Assembly (NCBI RefSeq): GCF_009909185.1
Contig: NZ_JAAAMV010000024.1
Coordinates: 1-64,000 of the forward strand
Length of the DNA stretch: 64,000 nucleotides
Origin: Paenibacillus glycinis
GTDB taxonomy: Bacteria > Bacillota > Bacilli > Paenibacillales > Paenibacillaceae
Reading direction: 5' to 3'
Made by a program: the position numbers and the translations under genes. The notes beneath the pieces were generated by a model, which was not told where the DNA came from, searched no databases, and saw only the letters and a program-made list of their open reading frames with translations. Shown in pieces: positions 26,674 through 34,237 of this stretch (its first letter is position 1; each line of letters starts with the position of its first letter).

Positions 26674-26802
26674 TTATTCGAACAAATAGCGGGACAAGGA
26701 CAGCAACATGATGACGGCTACGATGATACATAACAGAATGAGACGTTTCTCCTGCTTGGCGACGCGGTTGTTGTCCTTCCCGGAACGCTGTTCTCGGGCC
26801 AT
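26674..26802 (-). CDS. Small membrane protein leading the cyd operon (42 aa)
   Basis: 42-residue ORF below the usual calling limit. A polar, basic N-terminal half (MAREQRSGKDNNRVAKQEKR) is followed by one hydrophobic helix (LILLCIIVAVIMLLSL) and SRYLFE. AAGGG lies ~9 bases before ATG 26802. It sits between the regulated promoter and cydA, 55 bases upstream of the latter, so it should be the first gene of the cyd transcript. It is not CydS, which lies at the 3' end. A role in bd oxidase assembly is a guess from position only. Confidence 0.6.
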   Translation of the reverse strand: MAREQRSGKDNNRVAKQEKRLILLCIIVAVIMLLSLSRYLFE

Positions 26803-26866
26803 ATGCGGATCCCTTCTTTCGGTTGGAAATATGGTGGTTACTGGTAACGTTAACCTGTATAGCGTT

Positions 26867-26872
26867 ATTATA
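26867..26872 (-). promoter_or_regulatory. -10 element of the cyd promoter
   Basis: On the minus strand this reads TATAAT, 65 bases before the 42-residue ORF. The region where a -35 would lie is occupied by the first 18-bp operator copy, so a bound repressor would block RNA polymerase. Confidence 0.55.
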
Positions 26873-26880
26873 AACGATCG

Positions 26881-26939
26881 TTGTGATTATTTTCACAATA
26901 TTTGTGACGACGATTTGAATTTTGTGATTATTTTCACAA
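26881..26939 (-). promoter_or_regulatory. Tandem Rex/Fnr-type operators of the cyd operon
   Basis: Two identical 18-base sites, TTGTGATTATTTTCACAA, at 26881-26898 and 26922-26939, with a third half-site TTGTGA at 26902-26907. Half-sites start at 26881, 26902 and 26922, i.e. every 20-21 bases, on one face of the helix. The sequence fits the redox repressor Rex (TTGTGAAnnnnTTCACAA) with one change, and also the Bacillus Fnr pattern TGTGA-N6-TCACA. Rex control of cyd is well established in Firmicutes. Confidence 0.85.
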
Positions 26940-27156
26940 AGGTGTCAAAATCGTTAATCGTTGATCTGGGAAAATAAAGCCCGTTAGTCGATTTTACAAT
27001 AGTAAACATGTTTGTCGATAACGCAGCGAAGCGACTAAGATTGCTGCAAGTAGTTTTTTGATCGATAGTGTAATTCTCCTGATAAAAATGTCAGGCAAGA
27101 ACGCTTTGAGGGATTTATTATGTTCGGTTTCGATCAAGATGGGTTTTTACTGAATT

Positions 27157-27690
27157 TTATTTATGAAATAACCGAATAAGCGTCGAGATTTCTACAATGG
27201 ATTCTTTTTGCCCATTTTTAATCCACATCACCCAAATTTCAAAAACCCCTGCACTCATAAAGTCGATCCAGTAGTTTCGTTTCGCTCCCGTCCAGTCCGG
27301 AAAGGGAATAATCTCATCATAAAGCTGAGCAACGTGAATTTTGAAAATTTGATAAATCAGCCCGATATAATCGCCTTCGATCGCCATGTGAAAATCCTTG
27401 GAAAGGTCAAGAAAAAAGCTCGTTAGATCGGCTATTTTCTGTTCGTGGCTTTTTTTAATGGCGATTTTATTAAATATATCGGCGAATTTAGGTTCGTAGT
27501 ATTCCTTCAATACTTGTTCAAGGTTTTCATAATTTCTATAGAATCCCATTCGACTGACACCAGCTTTTTTGACGACCTCTGTAACGGTTAGTTTTGAAAG
27601 TCGATTGGTCTTTAAAAGCTCCAGCAACGCAAAAGCAATCCATTCTTTAGTGTCTTTTTTTATGTTTTGGGCGTGTTCCGTCGCTGCCAT
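27157..27690 (-). CDS. TetR/AcrR family regulator
   Basis: 177-residue TetR-type repressor. The N-terminal helix-turn-helix is clear: EWIAFALLELLKTNRLSKLTVTEVVKKAGVSRMGFYRNYENLEQVL (residues ~16-62). The C-terminal half is the ligand domain, of the type (TetR_C_7/DhaS-like) often seen in Bacilli. Divergent from the SDR gene at 27806, with a perfect inverted repeat at the latter's transcription start, so it most likely represses that gene. It is visibly richer in A and T than the flanking cyd genes, as is its partner, suggesting the pair arrived together. Confidence 0.85.
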   Translation of the reverse strand: MAATEHAQNIKKDTKEWIAFALLELLKTNRLSKLTVTEVVKKAGVSRMGFYRNYENLEQVLKEYYEPKFADIFNKIAIKKSHEQKIADLTSFFLDLSKDFHMAIEGDYIGLIYQIFKIHVAQLYDEIIPFPDWTGAKRNYWIDFMSAGVFEIWVMWIKNGQKESIVEISTLIRLFHK

Positions 27691-27729
27691 TACACTTCCT
27701 CCATTCTGTCACAGATGTTTGTCTTCCAC

Positions 27730-27783
27730 TTGTTTTAGAGAATATTCAGCTTTAAAATAGTGTACAACTGTTACAAGTGTAAC
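27730..27783 (+). promoter_or_regulatory. Promoter and TetR-type operator of the SDR gene
   Basis: TTGTTT (27730-27735), 17-base spacer, TAAAAT (27753-27758). At the expected start point lies GTTACAAGTGTAAC (27770-27783), an inverted repeat with perfect six-base arms, the probable site of the divergent TetR protein. Confidence 0.55.
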
Positions 27784-27805
27784 GTCAATGAGAGGAGCAT
27801 TCACG

Positions 27806-28852
27806 ATGGCGGAAAGCAACAAGCCCTTAGTTCTTGTGACCGGCGGTTCAGGATTTATCGCGGTTCATATTATGTTGAAATTACTCGAGCAAGGTTACAG
27901 TGTTCGGGCATCGCTTCGTACCATGAGTAGACAAGATGAAGTAAGAGATATGCTAAGATCAGGCGGAGTTACCTGTTTTGAAGGCCTGTCGTTTATTCAA
28001 GCGGATTTATCTAATGATCATAATTGGGGCGATGCTGTTAAAGGAGCGGAATATGTCATTCATGTTGCTTCCCCGACGCCCAATAAAGTGTATAAAGACG
28101 AGAATGAAATGATTCAACCCGCACGTGATGGCGTTTTGCGCGTGCTAAGAGCCGCGCGTGACGCGGGAGTCAAACGAGTTGTTTTAACCTCCGCTTTCGG
28201 AGCGATCGGCGTGGGCCACAAAAATCATAAAGGACCTTTCACCGAAAAAGATTGGTCGAATACGGACGCGAACATTCATCCCTATCAAAAATCCAAAACC
28301 ATTGCCGAAAAGGCGGCCTGGGAATTTATTCGCCAAGAAGGAAATGGTTTAGAACTGGCAACGGTAAATCCCGTTGGCGTGATGGGGCCGATCTTAGGCA
28401 ATGATTATTCTCATTCAAACAGTAGCATTCGTCAGATGCTGGAAAGAAATCAAAAGTATGTCCCCAAAATTTATTCCGATTATGTAGATGTTCGTGATGT
28501 TGCCGATTTGCATCTTTTGGCCATGTTGCGTCCCGAAGCAAATGGAGAGCGTTTCATCGCCTCTAGCGCAGAGACGTTGTCGATGTTGGATATTGCGAAT
28601 ATTTTAAGAAAACATTTGGGAGAAGACGCTAAAAATGCTCCAAAAGGTGAACTTCCAAATATTATGGTTCGCGCGATCGCGATCTTCAAACCACACTTAA
28701 GAATGATAGCAACACTCCTGGAACAAGATATGTCAACTAGCAATCAAAAGGCCAAACGTTTACTTGGATGGACACCGCGTTCGGCGGAAGAAGCCATAGC
28801 TGCAACGGGTAAGAGCATGATAAAGATCATTAAAGAGCAGAAGAAGTCGTAA
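27806..28852 (+). CDS. Extended SDR aldehyde/ketone reductase
   Basis: 348-residue NAD(P)-dependent epimerase/dehydratase-fold protein. VLVTGGSGFIAVHIMLKLLEQGYSVRAS is the cofactor-binding loop; VIHVASPTP, VVLTSAFGAIG and the active-site YQKSKTIAEKAAWEF (YxxxK) follow. The pattern matches dihydroflavonol/cinnamoyl-CoA reductase-like aldehyde reductases. ATG 27806 is preceded by GAGAGGAG at eight bases and is preferred over ATG 27788. The divergent TetR gene and shared operator indicate inducible expression, perhaps by a reactive carbonyl; that is inferred. Its AT-rich composition stands out from the surroundings. Confidence 0.88.
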   Translation: MAESNKPLVLVTGGSGFIAVHIMLKLLEQGYSVRASLRTMSRQDEVRDMLRSGGVTCFEGLSFIQADLSNDHNWGDAVKGAEYVIHVASPTPNKVYKDENEMIQPARDGVLRVLRAARDAGVKRVVLTSAFGAIGVGHKNHKGPFTEKDWSNTDANIHPYQKSKTIAEKAAWEFIRQEGNGLELATVNPVGVMGPILGNDYSHSNSSIRQMLERNQKYVPKIYSDYVDVRDVADLHLLAMLRPEANGERFIASSAETLSMLDIANILRKHLGEDAKNAPKGELPNIMVRAIAIFKPHLRMIATLLEQDMSTSNQKAKRLLGWTPRSAEEAIAATGKSMIKIIKEQKKS

Positions 28853-28918
28853 AAATATAATGAATAAAGCCTCGAAACTTATGAAGTAGTGATCATTTAA
28901 GAGGCGTTTATGAGTCAC

Positions 28919-28946
28919 AAAAAGGCTCCCGATCGGGTGCCTTTTT
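28919..28946 (+). terminator. Terminator of the SDR gene
   Basis: AAAAAGGC (28919-28926) pairs with GCCTTTTT (28939-28946), enclosing a second CCCGATCGGG self-pairing core. Confidence 0.8.
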
Positions 28947-29032
28947 ATTATTCGCCGATATAAGGGTTAAGCAGAACTTTATCACATGTGACGTAGAAAA
29001 ATTAGGTGTAAGAAATGGCCAGCTGTCAAAGC

Positions 29033-29830
29033 TTATAGCTCCTGTCTAATGCCTGTAGCAGCCGCGAGCTCGATGGTCTCCAGCAGCCTATGCAAGCGGG
29101 CCGCGTCGTGGAAGCTGGGCGAAAAATAAGTACCGCCAAGAATATCCGCGGCAAAACGCTCTTGCGCCTTCGAAACAAGAAACTTCATTGATTCTTCCTC
29201 TGCAGGAAGTGCCGTGAAGTGCTTGTCGTCAAGCGCTGCCGGGATGCCAGAAGCATACAATGTTTGGTACACCTGCAGGTTGCCAAACTGTACATGGCCG
29301 ACAGAATGCTGCTGCTTCAATTGAAGCATACCTTTCTCTCCGTAAATATCCATTTGAAATCCGGGATAAGTTCCGTCCTGAATATGGACTGACGCGGAGG
29401 CACCGCTGCGTAACATCCCCTCAACCATGATCTGGTCGGCTGCGTCTTTGGCAACCTTTTCAAATGTTTCCAACACCACCGCCTCATTGTAATTGCAGAT
29501 CATGATAGCCGACAGCTCCTTAAAGTCCCCAAGCAGGCGGCAAAGCACATCCAGCGAGTGTCCGCCATTGATGGCTAGGAGCGTTGCGCCGTTTTCCTCC
29601 TTTAACAGATAGGAACTGTCACGGCTCGTAACACTCCCCCTGGTGGTCGATAAGCGCATATTGCAGGACAAAACCCGGCCAAGCTCACCGGATTCGATCC
29701 GCTGCTTGATCTTGGATGACAGTGGATTGTCTGGCCTGAAGACCGACGGCATGATGAATGCCGGCTTGATCGGCAAGCACCGCCAATTCTTCAGTAAAAT
29801 TTCTAACGAAACTTTAATTTCCTGAATCAA
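29033..29830 (-). pseudogene. Truncated, frameshifted Gfo/Idh/MocA oxidoreductase
   Basis: The open frame covers only the C-terminal substrate domain of a Gfo/Idh/MocA oxidoreductase (SGELGRVLSCNMRL, GATLLAINGGHSLDVLCRLLGDF, MDIYGEKGMLQL). Its first ~30 codons do not fit the family. In another minus-strand frame just upstream (~29740-29809) I read TEELAVLADQAGIHHAVGLQAR, which matches the family segment TEQAQDLADRAKEAGVRTFIGLQAR in the intact relative at 30747. So a one-base frameshift lies near 29725-29735. The NAD-binding Rossmann domain, ~120 residues, is missing. The fragment is not expected to be active. Confidence 0.8.
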
Positions 29831-29870
29831 TCGTCGTCGTCTGGAGTCAGCATTTGCCCGACATCGAACA

Positions 29871-29903
29871 GCCGCCTACTTTGCGTAGGCGGCAGTTTTT
29901 TTG
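29871..29903 (+). terminator. Orphan terminator, rightward
   Basis: GCCGCCTAC (29871-29879) pairs with GTAGGCGGC (29885-29893), followed by AGTTTTTTT. It acts rightward, yet no plus-strand gene ends here: the flanking genes are both on the minus strand and the previous plus-strand gene has its own terminator. Confidence 0.7.
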
Positions 29904-29936
29904 CGTTTCGAATGCGACATTGTTCATCACAATTCA

Positions 29937-30539
29937 TTAACGGAATAGCGGCTCGACGAACACGTGGAAGAGTTTGTCTTTAATCTCATCTCGTGAATAT
30001 CCGCGATGCTGCCTTTGGAATATATAGACGTCCGGACGCAGCGTCGCCATGATGGCATCCGCCATAAATACAGCATCCAGGACGAGCTGCTCGTTATTCG
30101 TCGCGACTTCGTTCAACAGTTGGACGATAACGGAATGAATGGACTCGTAATGCTCCGAATAGAAAGGGACGTTTTGCTGCTCATCGCCGCCGCTGTTGGC
30201 TTGGATGGCCGCAAGAACGGGAGAATGCGTCTCAAGCGATTCCAAATGGTACAGAAGGACGGTTTCCAAACGATCTTTAACCGGGCTGGAGGCGCGATCG
30301 CCCAAAAACGATTGGATCCGATCGTAGTTCTGGATGCAGCTTTCGCCGATGAGATCCCAGCACAATTCCCCTTTGTTCGTATAGCTTCGGTAAAGCGTGC
30401 CTTGTCCGACTCCGGCTTCGCGCGCGATCTGGCGCATGCTGACATGCTCGACCCCATATTCCGCGAACAAAGCGGCAGCCTTTTCTAAAATGATTTGCCT
30501 GCGTTCTTCCGCGTCTTTGCGAAGGTTTTTCTCCAACAT
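29937..30539 (-). CDS. TetR/AcrR family regulator
   Basis: 200-residue TetR-type repressor. The DNA-binding domain is near the N-terminus: RRQIILEKAAALFAEYGVEHVSMRQIAREAGVGQGTLYRSYTNKGELCWDL. The remainder is a helical ligand domain. It diverges from the Gal80-like oxidoreductase and the DHA2 pump. Two GGAC-N4-GTCC palindromes lie in the shared intergenic region, one of them between the -35 and -10 of the rightward promoter. It therefore probably represses the 30747-33440 genes and perhaps itself. Confidence 0.87.
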   Translation of the reverse strand: MLEKNLRKDAEERRQIILEKAAALFAEYGVEHVSMRQIAREAGVGQGTLYRSYTNKGELCWDLIGESCIQNYDRIQSFLGDRASSPVKDRLETVLLYHLESLETHSPVLAAIQANSGGDEQQNVPFYSEHYESIHSVIVQLLNEVATNNEQLVLDAVFMADAIMATLRPDVYIFQRQHRGYSRDEIKDKLFHVFVEPLFR

Positions 30540-30572
30540 TTAGATTTCCCCCGTTTACTAAGCATTATCCAG

Positions 30573-30625
30573 TTGACAATCGGACCGCAGTCCGGTTATA
30601 TTGTTCAGCAAGCGGACCGCGGTCC
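30573..30625 (+). promoter_or_regulatory. Promoter with two TetR-type operators
   Basis: TTGACA (30573-30578), 17-18-base spacer, TTATATT. The spacer is filled by the palindrome GGACCGCAGTCC (30583-30594). A second copy, the perfect palindrome GGACCGCGGTCC, lies at 30614-30625 over the expected transcription start. Arms are identical (GGACCG / GTCC), so one protein, most likely the divergent TetR, should bind both. Confidence 0.75.
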
Positions 30626-30746
30626 ACTTATGGGCTTGAATAACTCTCATTAGAACATATCTTATCCATCTTGGATAGGTGGGTCAATATTGCAGGAATG
30701 GAGTCCAACGCCCGCGATCGCCAATCAGATTAGAGGAGGAACTATA

Positions 30747-31901
30747 ATGTCGAATCAACAAAAGCAAGCCAATCGCAAGAAAATCGGTGTAGGTATTATC
30801 GGGGCAAGTCCTTCCAACCCGGGGTGGGCAGTCGCAGCGCACATCCCGGCTGTTCAAGCGTTGCCGGATTTCGAACTGGCCGCAGTGAGTACAAGCAATC
30901 GCGAATCCGCGGATGCAGCCGCCAAAACGTTCGGCGTTCCGGGGTTCGATAATTACCAGGATCTGATCCATCATCCCGGAGTCGACCTTGTCGTGATCGC
31001 GATTAACGTGCAATACCATTACGATATCGCTCGTGCCGCGATCGAAGCGGGCAAAATGGTATACAGCGAATGGCCGCTCGGCATGTCTACGGAGCAGGCG
31101 CAAGATTTGGCGGACCGTGCCAAGGAGGCGGGCGTTCGAACGTTTATCGGACTGCAGGCGCGTTATTCTCCGGCGATCCAACACGCCCGCGATTTGATTC
31201 ATCAAGGCTATATCGGCGACGTGCTTGCGACTACGCTATCCGGAACGGCTTTAATCTGGGGCCCCGTCACCATCCGGAAATTCGCCTATACGTACGATGT
31301 GAACTCCGGCGCGACCATGTTGGCGTCCGCGGGAATTCATGCCATCGACGGACTGAATGAGGTACTCGGCGATTATGCCAGCGTGTCCGCGAAGCTGGAA
31401 GTTCGCCATCCCGAAGTTCAAATTGCGGATGATGGGACGACGCTCAAAGTGACGGCGCCGGATCACATGGCCGTTATCGGCACGCTTGAGAGCGGCGTGT
31501 TGGCGACGACCTTATACCGCGGCGGGACATCGCGAGACTTCGACCTGCGTTGGGAGATCATCGGTACCGAAGGCGAGCTTGTCATCACCGCCGATTTCAA
31601 TGGCAACATGCAAAATACGGAACTGAAATTGAGGGGCGGCAATGGGGATGACAAGACGCTCAGCGATATCGTCATCCCAAGCCGGTATACCGAAGATATC
31701 ATGGCGATTCCCGAAGGGCCGGCAAGGGCAAGCAATATCGGGAAATTTTACGCAAGCTTGGCTAGAGACCTTCGCGAAGGCACGAATGAAACGCCGGACT
31801 TCGCGCATGCCGTCAAGCGCCACCGGCTGTATGACACGATCATGACGGCCTCGCGCACCGGAGTCGCGCAACAAGTGAATCGCACGAACACGCACTACTA
31901 A
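30747..31901 (+). CDS. Gal80-like Gfo/Idh/MocA oxidoreductase
   Basis: 384-residue NAD(P)-binding protein. GVGIIGASPSNPGWAVAAHIPAVQAL is the dinucleotide loop; VVIAINVQYHYDIARAAIEAGKMVYSEWPLG contains EWP in place of the usual EKP, a trait of Gal80-like members, so the ordinary catalytic Lys is absent. GATMLASAGIHAIDGLNEVLGDY belongs to the substrate domain. It may be an oxidoreductase with altered chemistry or a sensor. ATG 30747 is preceded by GAGGAGG; the ORF extends to 30690 without support. The DHA2 transporter gene follows and both are under the TetR-type promoter. Confidence 0.85.
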   Translation: MSNQQKQANRKKIGVGIIGASPSNPGWAVAAHIPAVQALPDFELAAVSTSNRESADAAAKTFGVPGFDNYQDLIHHPGVDLVVIAINVQYHYDIARAAIEAGKMVYSEWPLGMSTEQAQDLADRAKEAGVRTFIGLQARYSPAIQHARDLIHQGYIGDVLATTLSGTALIWGPVTIRKFAYTYDVNSGATMLASAGIHAIDGLNEVLGDYASVSAKLEVRHPEVQIADDGTTLKVTAPDHMAVIGTLESGVLATTLYRGGTSRDFDLRWEIIGTEGELVITADFNGNMQNTELKLRGGNGDDKTLSDIVIPSRYTEDIMAIPEGPARASNIGKFYASLARDLREGTNETPDFAHAVKRHRLYDTIMTASRTGVAQQVNRTNTHY

Positions 31902-32030
31902 TAAACAGTTTCCATTATGATGCCGCGATACACACGAGCACGTTCAATGCGCACCGTGTACTGCATTCTTCGGCGCAATTCGGCAAATCGCACGGAGACT
32001 CAAGACTGCTACAAGATGGGGGTTAGTTAC

Positions 32031-33440
32031 GTGAGTGATCGGATTTCCAAAGCGAATATGCTCTTATTGATTTTGGTTTGTTTGGCGCAATTTCTAGAAG
32101 TCATGAATTCTTCCACAGTGACTGTGGCAATACCGTCGATTCAATCGGCGCTTCATATGGAGGCGACTCAATTACAGTGGATCGTAACGTCTTATGTGCT
32201 CACCTTCGCTTGTTTTCTGCTCATTGGCGGACGCGCAAGCGACTTGATCGGAAGGAAACGCGTGTTGACGCTTGGTTTAGCGATTTTCGCGGCGGCATCG
32301 CTCGCCGGGGGCTTCGCGGTGAATCCGGTTTGGCTCATCGCAAGCAGGGCGATACAAGGGATCGGCGCGGCGCTGTCCATTCCTGCGGCAATGTCGCTGA
32401 TCAGTACGTCCATTCCAGAAGGCGCGCAACGGAATAAGGCTTTTGCCATCTTCGGCGCGTTGGGCTCGGGCGGTTTCGCGGCGGGTTCGATCGTCGGCGG
32501 ACTGCTGACGGACTCGGTCGGCTGGCGATCGTTGTTTTTCCTGAACGTTCCGATCGGGATTGCGATCATGATCGGATTAATGTTTGTCAAAGAAAGACCC
32601 GTGGAGAAAAAGAAGAAACAATCCATCGATTTGCCCGGCGCGATTGCCGTGCTGTTGGGCATATTCGTTCTTGTGTACGGGTTGTCCATGAACGACGTCG
32701 ACGGCAGCTGGCCGGCTGCCAAAATCGGAACCTTGATCGCCGGTGCCGTTATTCTGGTCGGATTCGTCTTCATTGAGAAATATGCCAAAAATCCGCTCAT
32801 GCCGCTCCGGCTGTTCCGTATCGGTTCGCTTGTATCATCGAATATGATCGGATTTTTGATGTATTCCTTCATGACCGCTTTTATTTATTTCTCGACGTTG
32901 TATTTTCATGCGCTTGGCTATTCTTCATTAGCAACGGGCTTGGCTTTTCTGCCGCTTGGCTTGTCGTCCGTTCTGGCTACCCAAATCACTCCTTATTTCA
33001 TGCGTATATTCGGAGCGAAAATGCTGTTGATCGTTTCGCAGCTCGTGAATGCACTCGGCTTGTTCTGGTTAAGCGCCATGTCCATGGACAGCGTCTATGC
33101 CGCGTTTATTTTACCGGTCTTCATTCTATTGGGGCTGTCGACGGCAGCCGGATTCACAGCTATTATCGTGGGCTCCGTGAGGGACGTGCGGCCTGAAGAG
33201 CACGGCGTCGCAGGCGGCATCGTAAATACGTTCCTGCAGCTGGGAGGCAGCCTCGGATTGTCCATTCTGGCTACGGTCGCAAGCTCGGTCACCGCTTCGG
33301 CAACCGATCCATCGTCCAACGAAGCCATGCTGTCAGGCTTTCAAACCGCATTAGTCGCGGGCGGCTGCTTCGCATTATTCGCTTTGCTGCTAGCCCTGCT
33401 AAGCTTGGGAAAGAAAAAGGCAGCGTTGCGGAACGCTTAA
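32031..33440 (+). CDS. DHA2 family MFS multidrug efflux transporter
   Basis: ~469-residue membrane protein with about 14 predicted helices, the DHA2 (EmrB/QacA-like) layout. N-terminal helix LLLILVCLAQFLEVMNSSTVTVAIPSI holds the LD/LE-type motif; RASDLIGRKRVLTLGL is MFS motif A; GWRSLFFLNVPIGIAIMIGL is a DHA2 hallmark. Start choice is uncertain: GTG 32031 has GGGGG upstream, ATG 32016 and ATG 31917 are in frame. It likely exports drugs or toxic metabolites under control of the TetR at 29937. It ends before a perfect palindrome that may stop transcription from both sides. Confidence 0.85.
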   Translation: MSDRISKANMLLLILVCLAQFLEVMNSSTVTVAIPSIQSALHMEATQLQWIVTSYVLTFACFLLIGGRASDLIGRKRVLTLGLAIFAAASLAGGFAVNPVWLIASRAIQGIGAALSIPAAMSLISTSIPEGAQRNKAFAIFGALGSGGFAAGSIVGGLLTDSVGWRSLFFLNVPIGIAIMIGLMFVKERPVEKKKKQSIDLPGAIAVLLGIFVLVYGLSMNDVDGSWPAAKIGTLIAGAVILVGFVFIEKYAKNPLMPLRLFRIGSLVSSNMIGFLMYSFMTAFIYFSTLYFHALGYSSLATGLAFLPLGLSSVLATQITPYFMRIFGAKMLLIVSQLVNALGLFWLSAMSMDSVYAAFILPVFILLGLSTAAGFTAIIVGSVRDVRPEEHGVAGGIVNTFLQLGGSLGLSILATVASSVTASATDPSSNEAMLSGFQTALVAGGCFALFALLLALLSLGKKKAALRNA

Positions 33441-33657
33441 ATAACTCGTTAACTACAGCAAGAATGAACCGGCATGAATACGAGTGCGATAAAGAAGAAA
33501 TGGAAATTTCCAGTCTGCCGCAAGTCGCATGCATCGCACTAGGGAATATGATGACATCCGCGGCGATGAACGGAATCGACGATTCATGTCCGACCGAAGG
33601 CTTCGTGCCAGACAGAGTCAACGAGAATATTGGCAAAACGATATTGTAGAATAATAG

Positions 33658-33703
33658 AACCCATGACAAAGGAGCTGCCGCGGCAGCTCCTTTGTCATGG
33701 GTT
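33658..33703. repeat. 46-bp perfect palindrome, probable two-way terminator
   Basis: Two 23-base arms meet without any loop base at a GCCGCGGC centre (33680/33681). Outer parts read AACCCATGACAAAGG and its complement. It lies between the convergent MFS and MerR genes, ~20 bases before the MerR stop on that strand. T-richness follows only weakly on each side (GTTTGG / GTTCTATTATT), so a terminator role is likely but not certain. Confidence 0.7.
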
Positions 33704-33715
33704 TGGATTTGCTCC

Positions 33716-34135
33716 TCAAACGTGTCGACTTGTTCGGGTGTCTTTCTTTGGGTTCTTTTGCAGCTTATCTGATTCCTCTAGATTTTTGAAAAAAATGATT
33801 TTATCATCGACTTTCTCCAGCGTCTTTTCAAGTTCCTTCATTTGATCGATAACCTTAATGCGATACGTTTCCATGAATTCTCGTCGAGCCGTTATCGCGG
33901 GGATTTGACTATCGTTCAAGGCGAAAAACTCCTGCATCTCCCGAATGGGCATCCCCATCGCCCGAAAGTAACTTAACACCTGAAACCAAACGATATCGGA
34001 TTGCGAATACTTACGGTATCCATTTTCGTCCCGTTCAATACCGTCGATTAATCCGATTTGCTCATAGTATCGTAAGGTATGGATGCTTAGCCCCGTCGTT
34101 TCGGACACCTGTTTGCTTGAGAAATTGTTTTCCAT
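33716..34135 (-). CDS. MerR family regulator
   Basis: 139-residue MerR-type activator. KQVSETTGLSIHTLRYYEQIGLIDGIERDENGYRKYSQSDIVWFQVLSYFRAMGMPIREMQEFF is the standard winged helix followed by the dimer coiled coil; no metal-binding cysteines are present, so a metal sensor is unlikely. The length suits the YfmP/AdhR-like group that responds to aldehydes or organics. I choose ATG 34135; a longer frame reaches 34315 but crosses the divergent promoter. TATAAT ends seven bases before this ATG with no ribosome binding site, suggesting a leaderless mRNA. It diverges from the SDR gene and probably activates it. Confidence 0.86.
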   Translation of the reverse strand: MENNFSSKQVSETTGLSIHTLRYYEQIGLIDGIERDENGYRKYSQSDIVWFQVLSYFRAMGMPIREMQEFFALNDSQIPAITARREFMETYRIKVIDQMKELEKTLEKVDDKIIFFKNLEESDKLQKNPKKDTRTSRHV

Positions 34136-34166
34136 GAGCTTTATTATACCACCGGTTAGAAAGGTA

Positions 34167-34197
34167 TTGCTATCGAGTGCACGCGATACTTTATCAT
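34167..34197 (+). promoter_or_regulatory. MerR-type promoter with 19-bp spacer and operator
   Basis: TTGCTA (34167-34172) and TATCAT (34192-34197) are 19 bases apart, the unusual spacing of promoters that need a MerR activator. An 18-base near-perfect palindrome, TATCGAGTGCACGCGATA (34171-34188, one mismatched pair), lies between them. It precedes the SDR gene at 34238 and faces the merR gene. Confidence 0.6.
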
Positions 34198-34237
34198 AAC
34201 GCCTGTAAGCAATCATATTCATTTTTAGGAGGACTTC

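Noticed and set aside
33464..33649. 61-codon plus-strand frame after the DHA2 gene (MNRHEYECDKEEMEISS...)
   Set aside because: No ribosome binding site. The composition looks coding-like and could be a gene remnant, but there is not enough to support a call.
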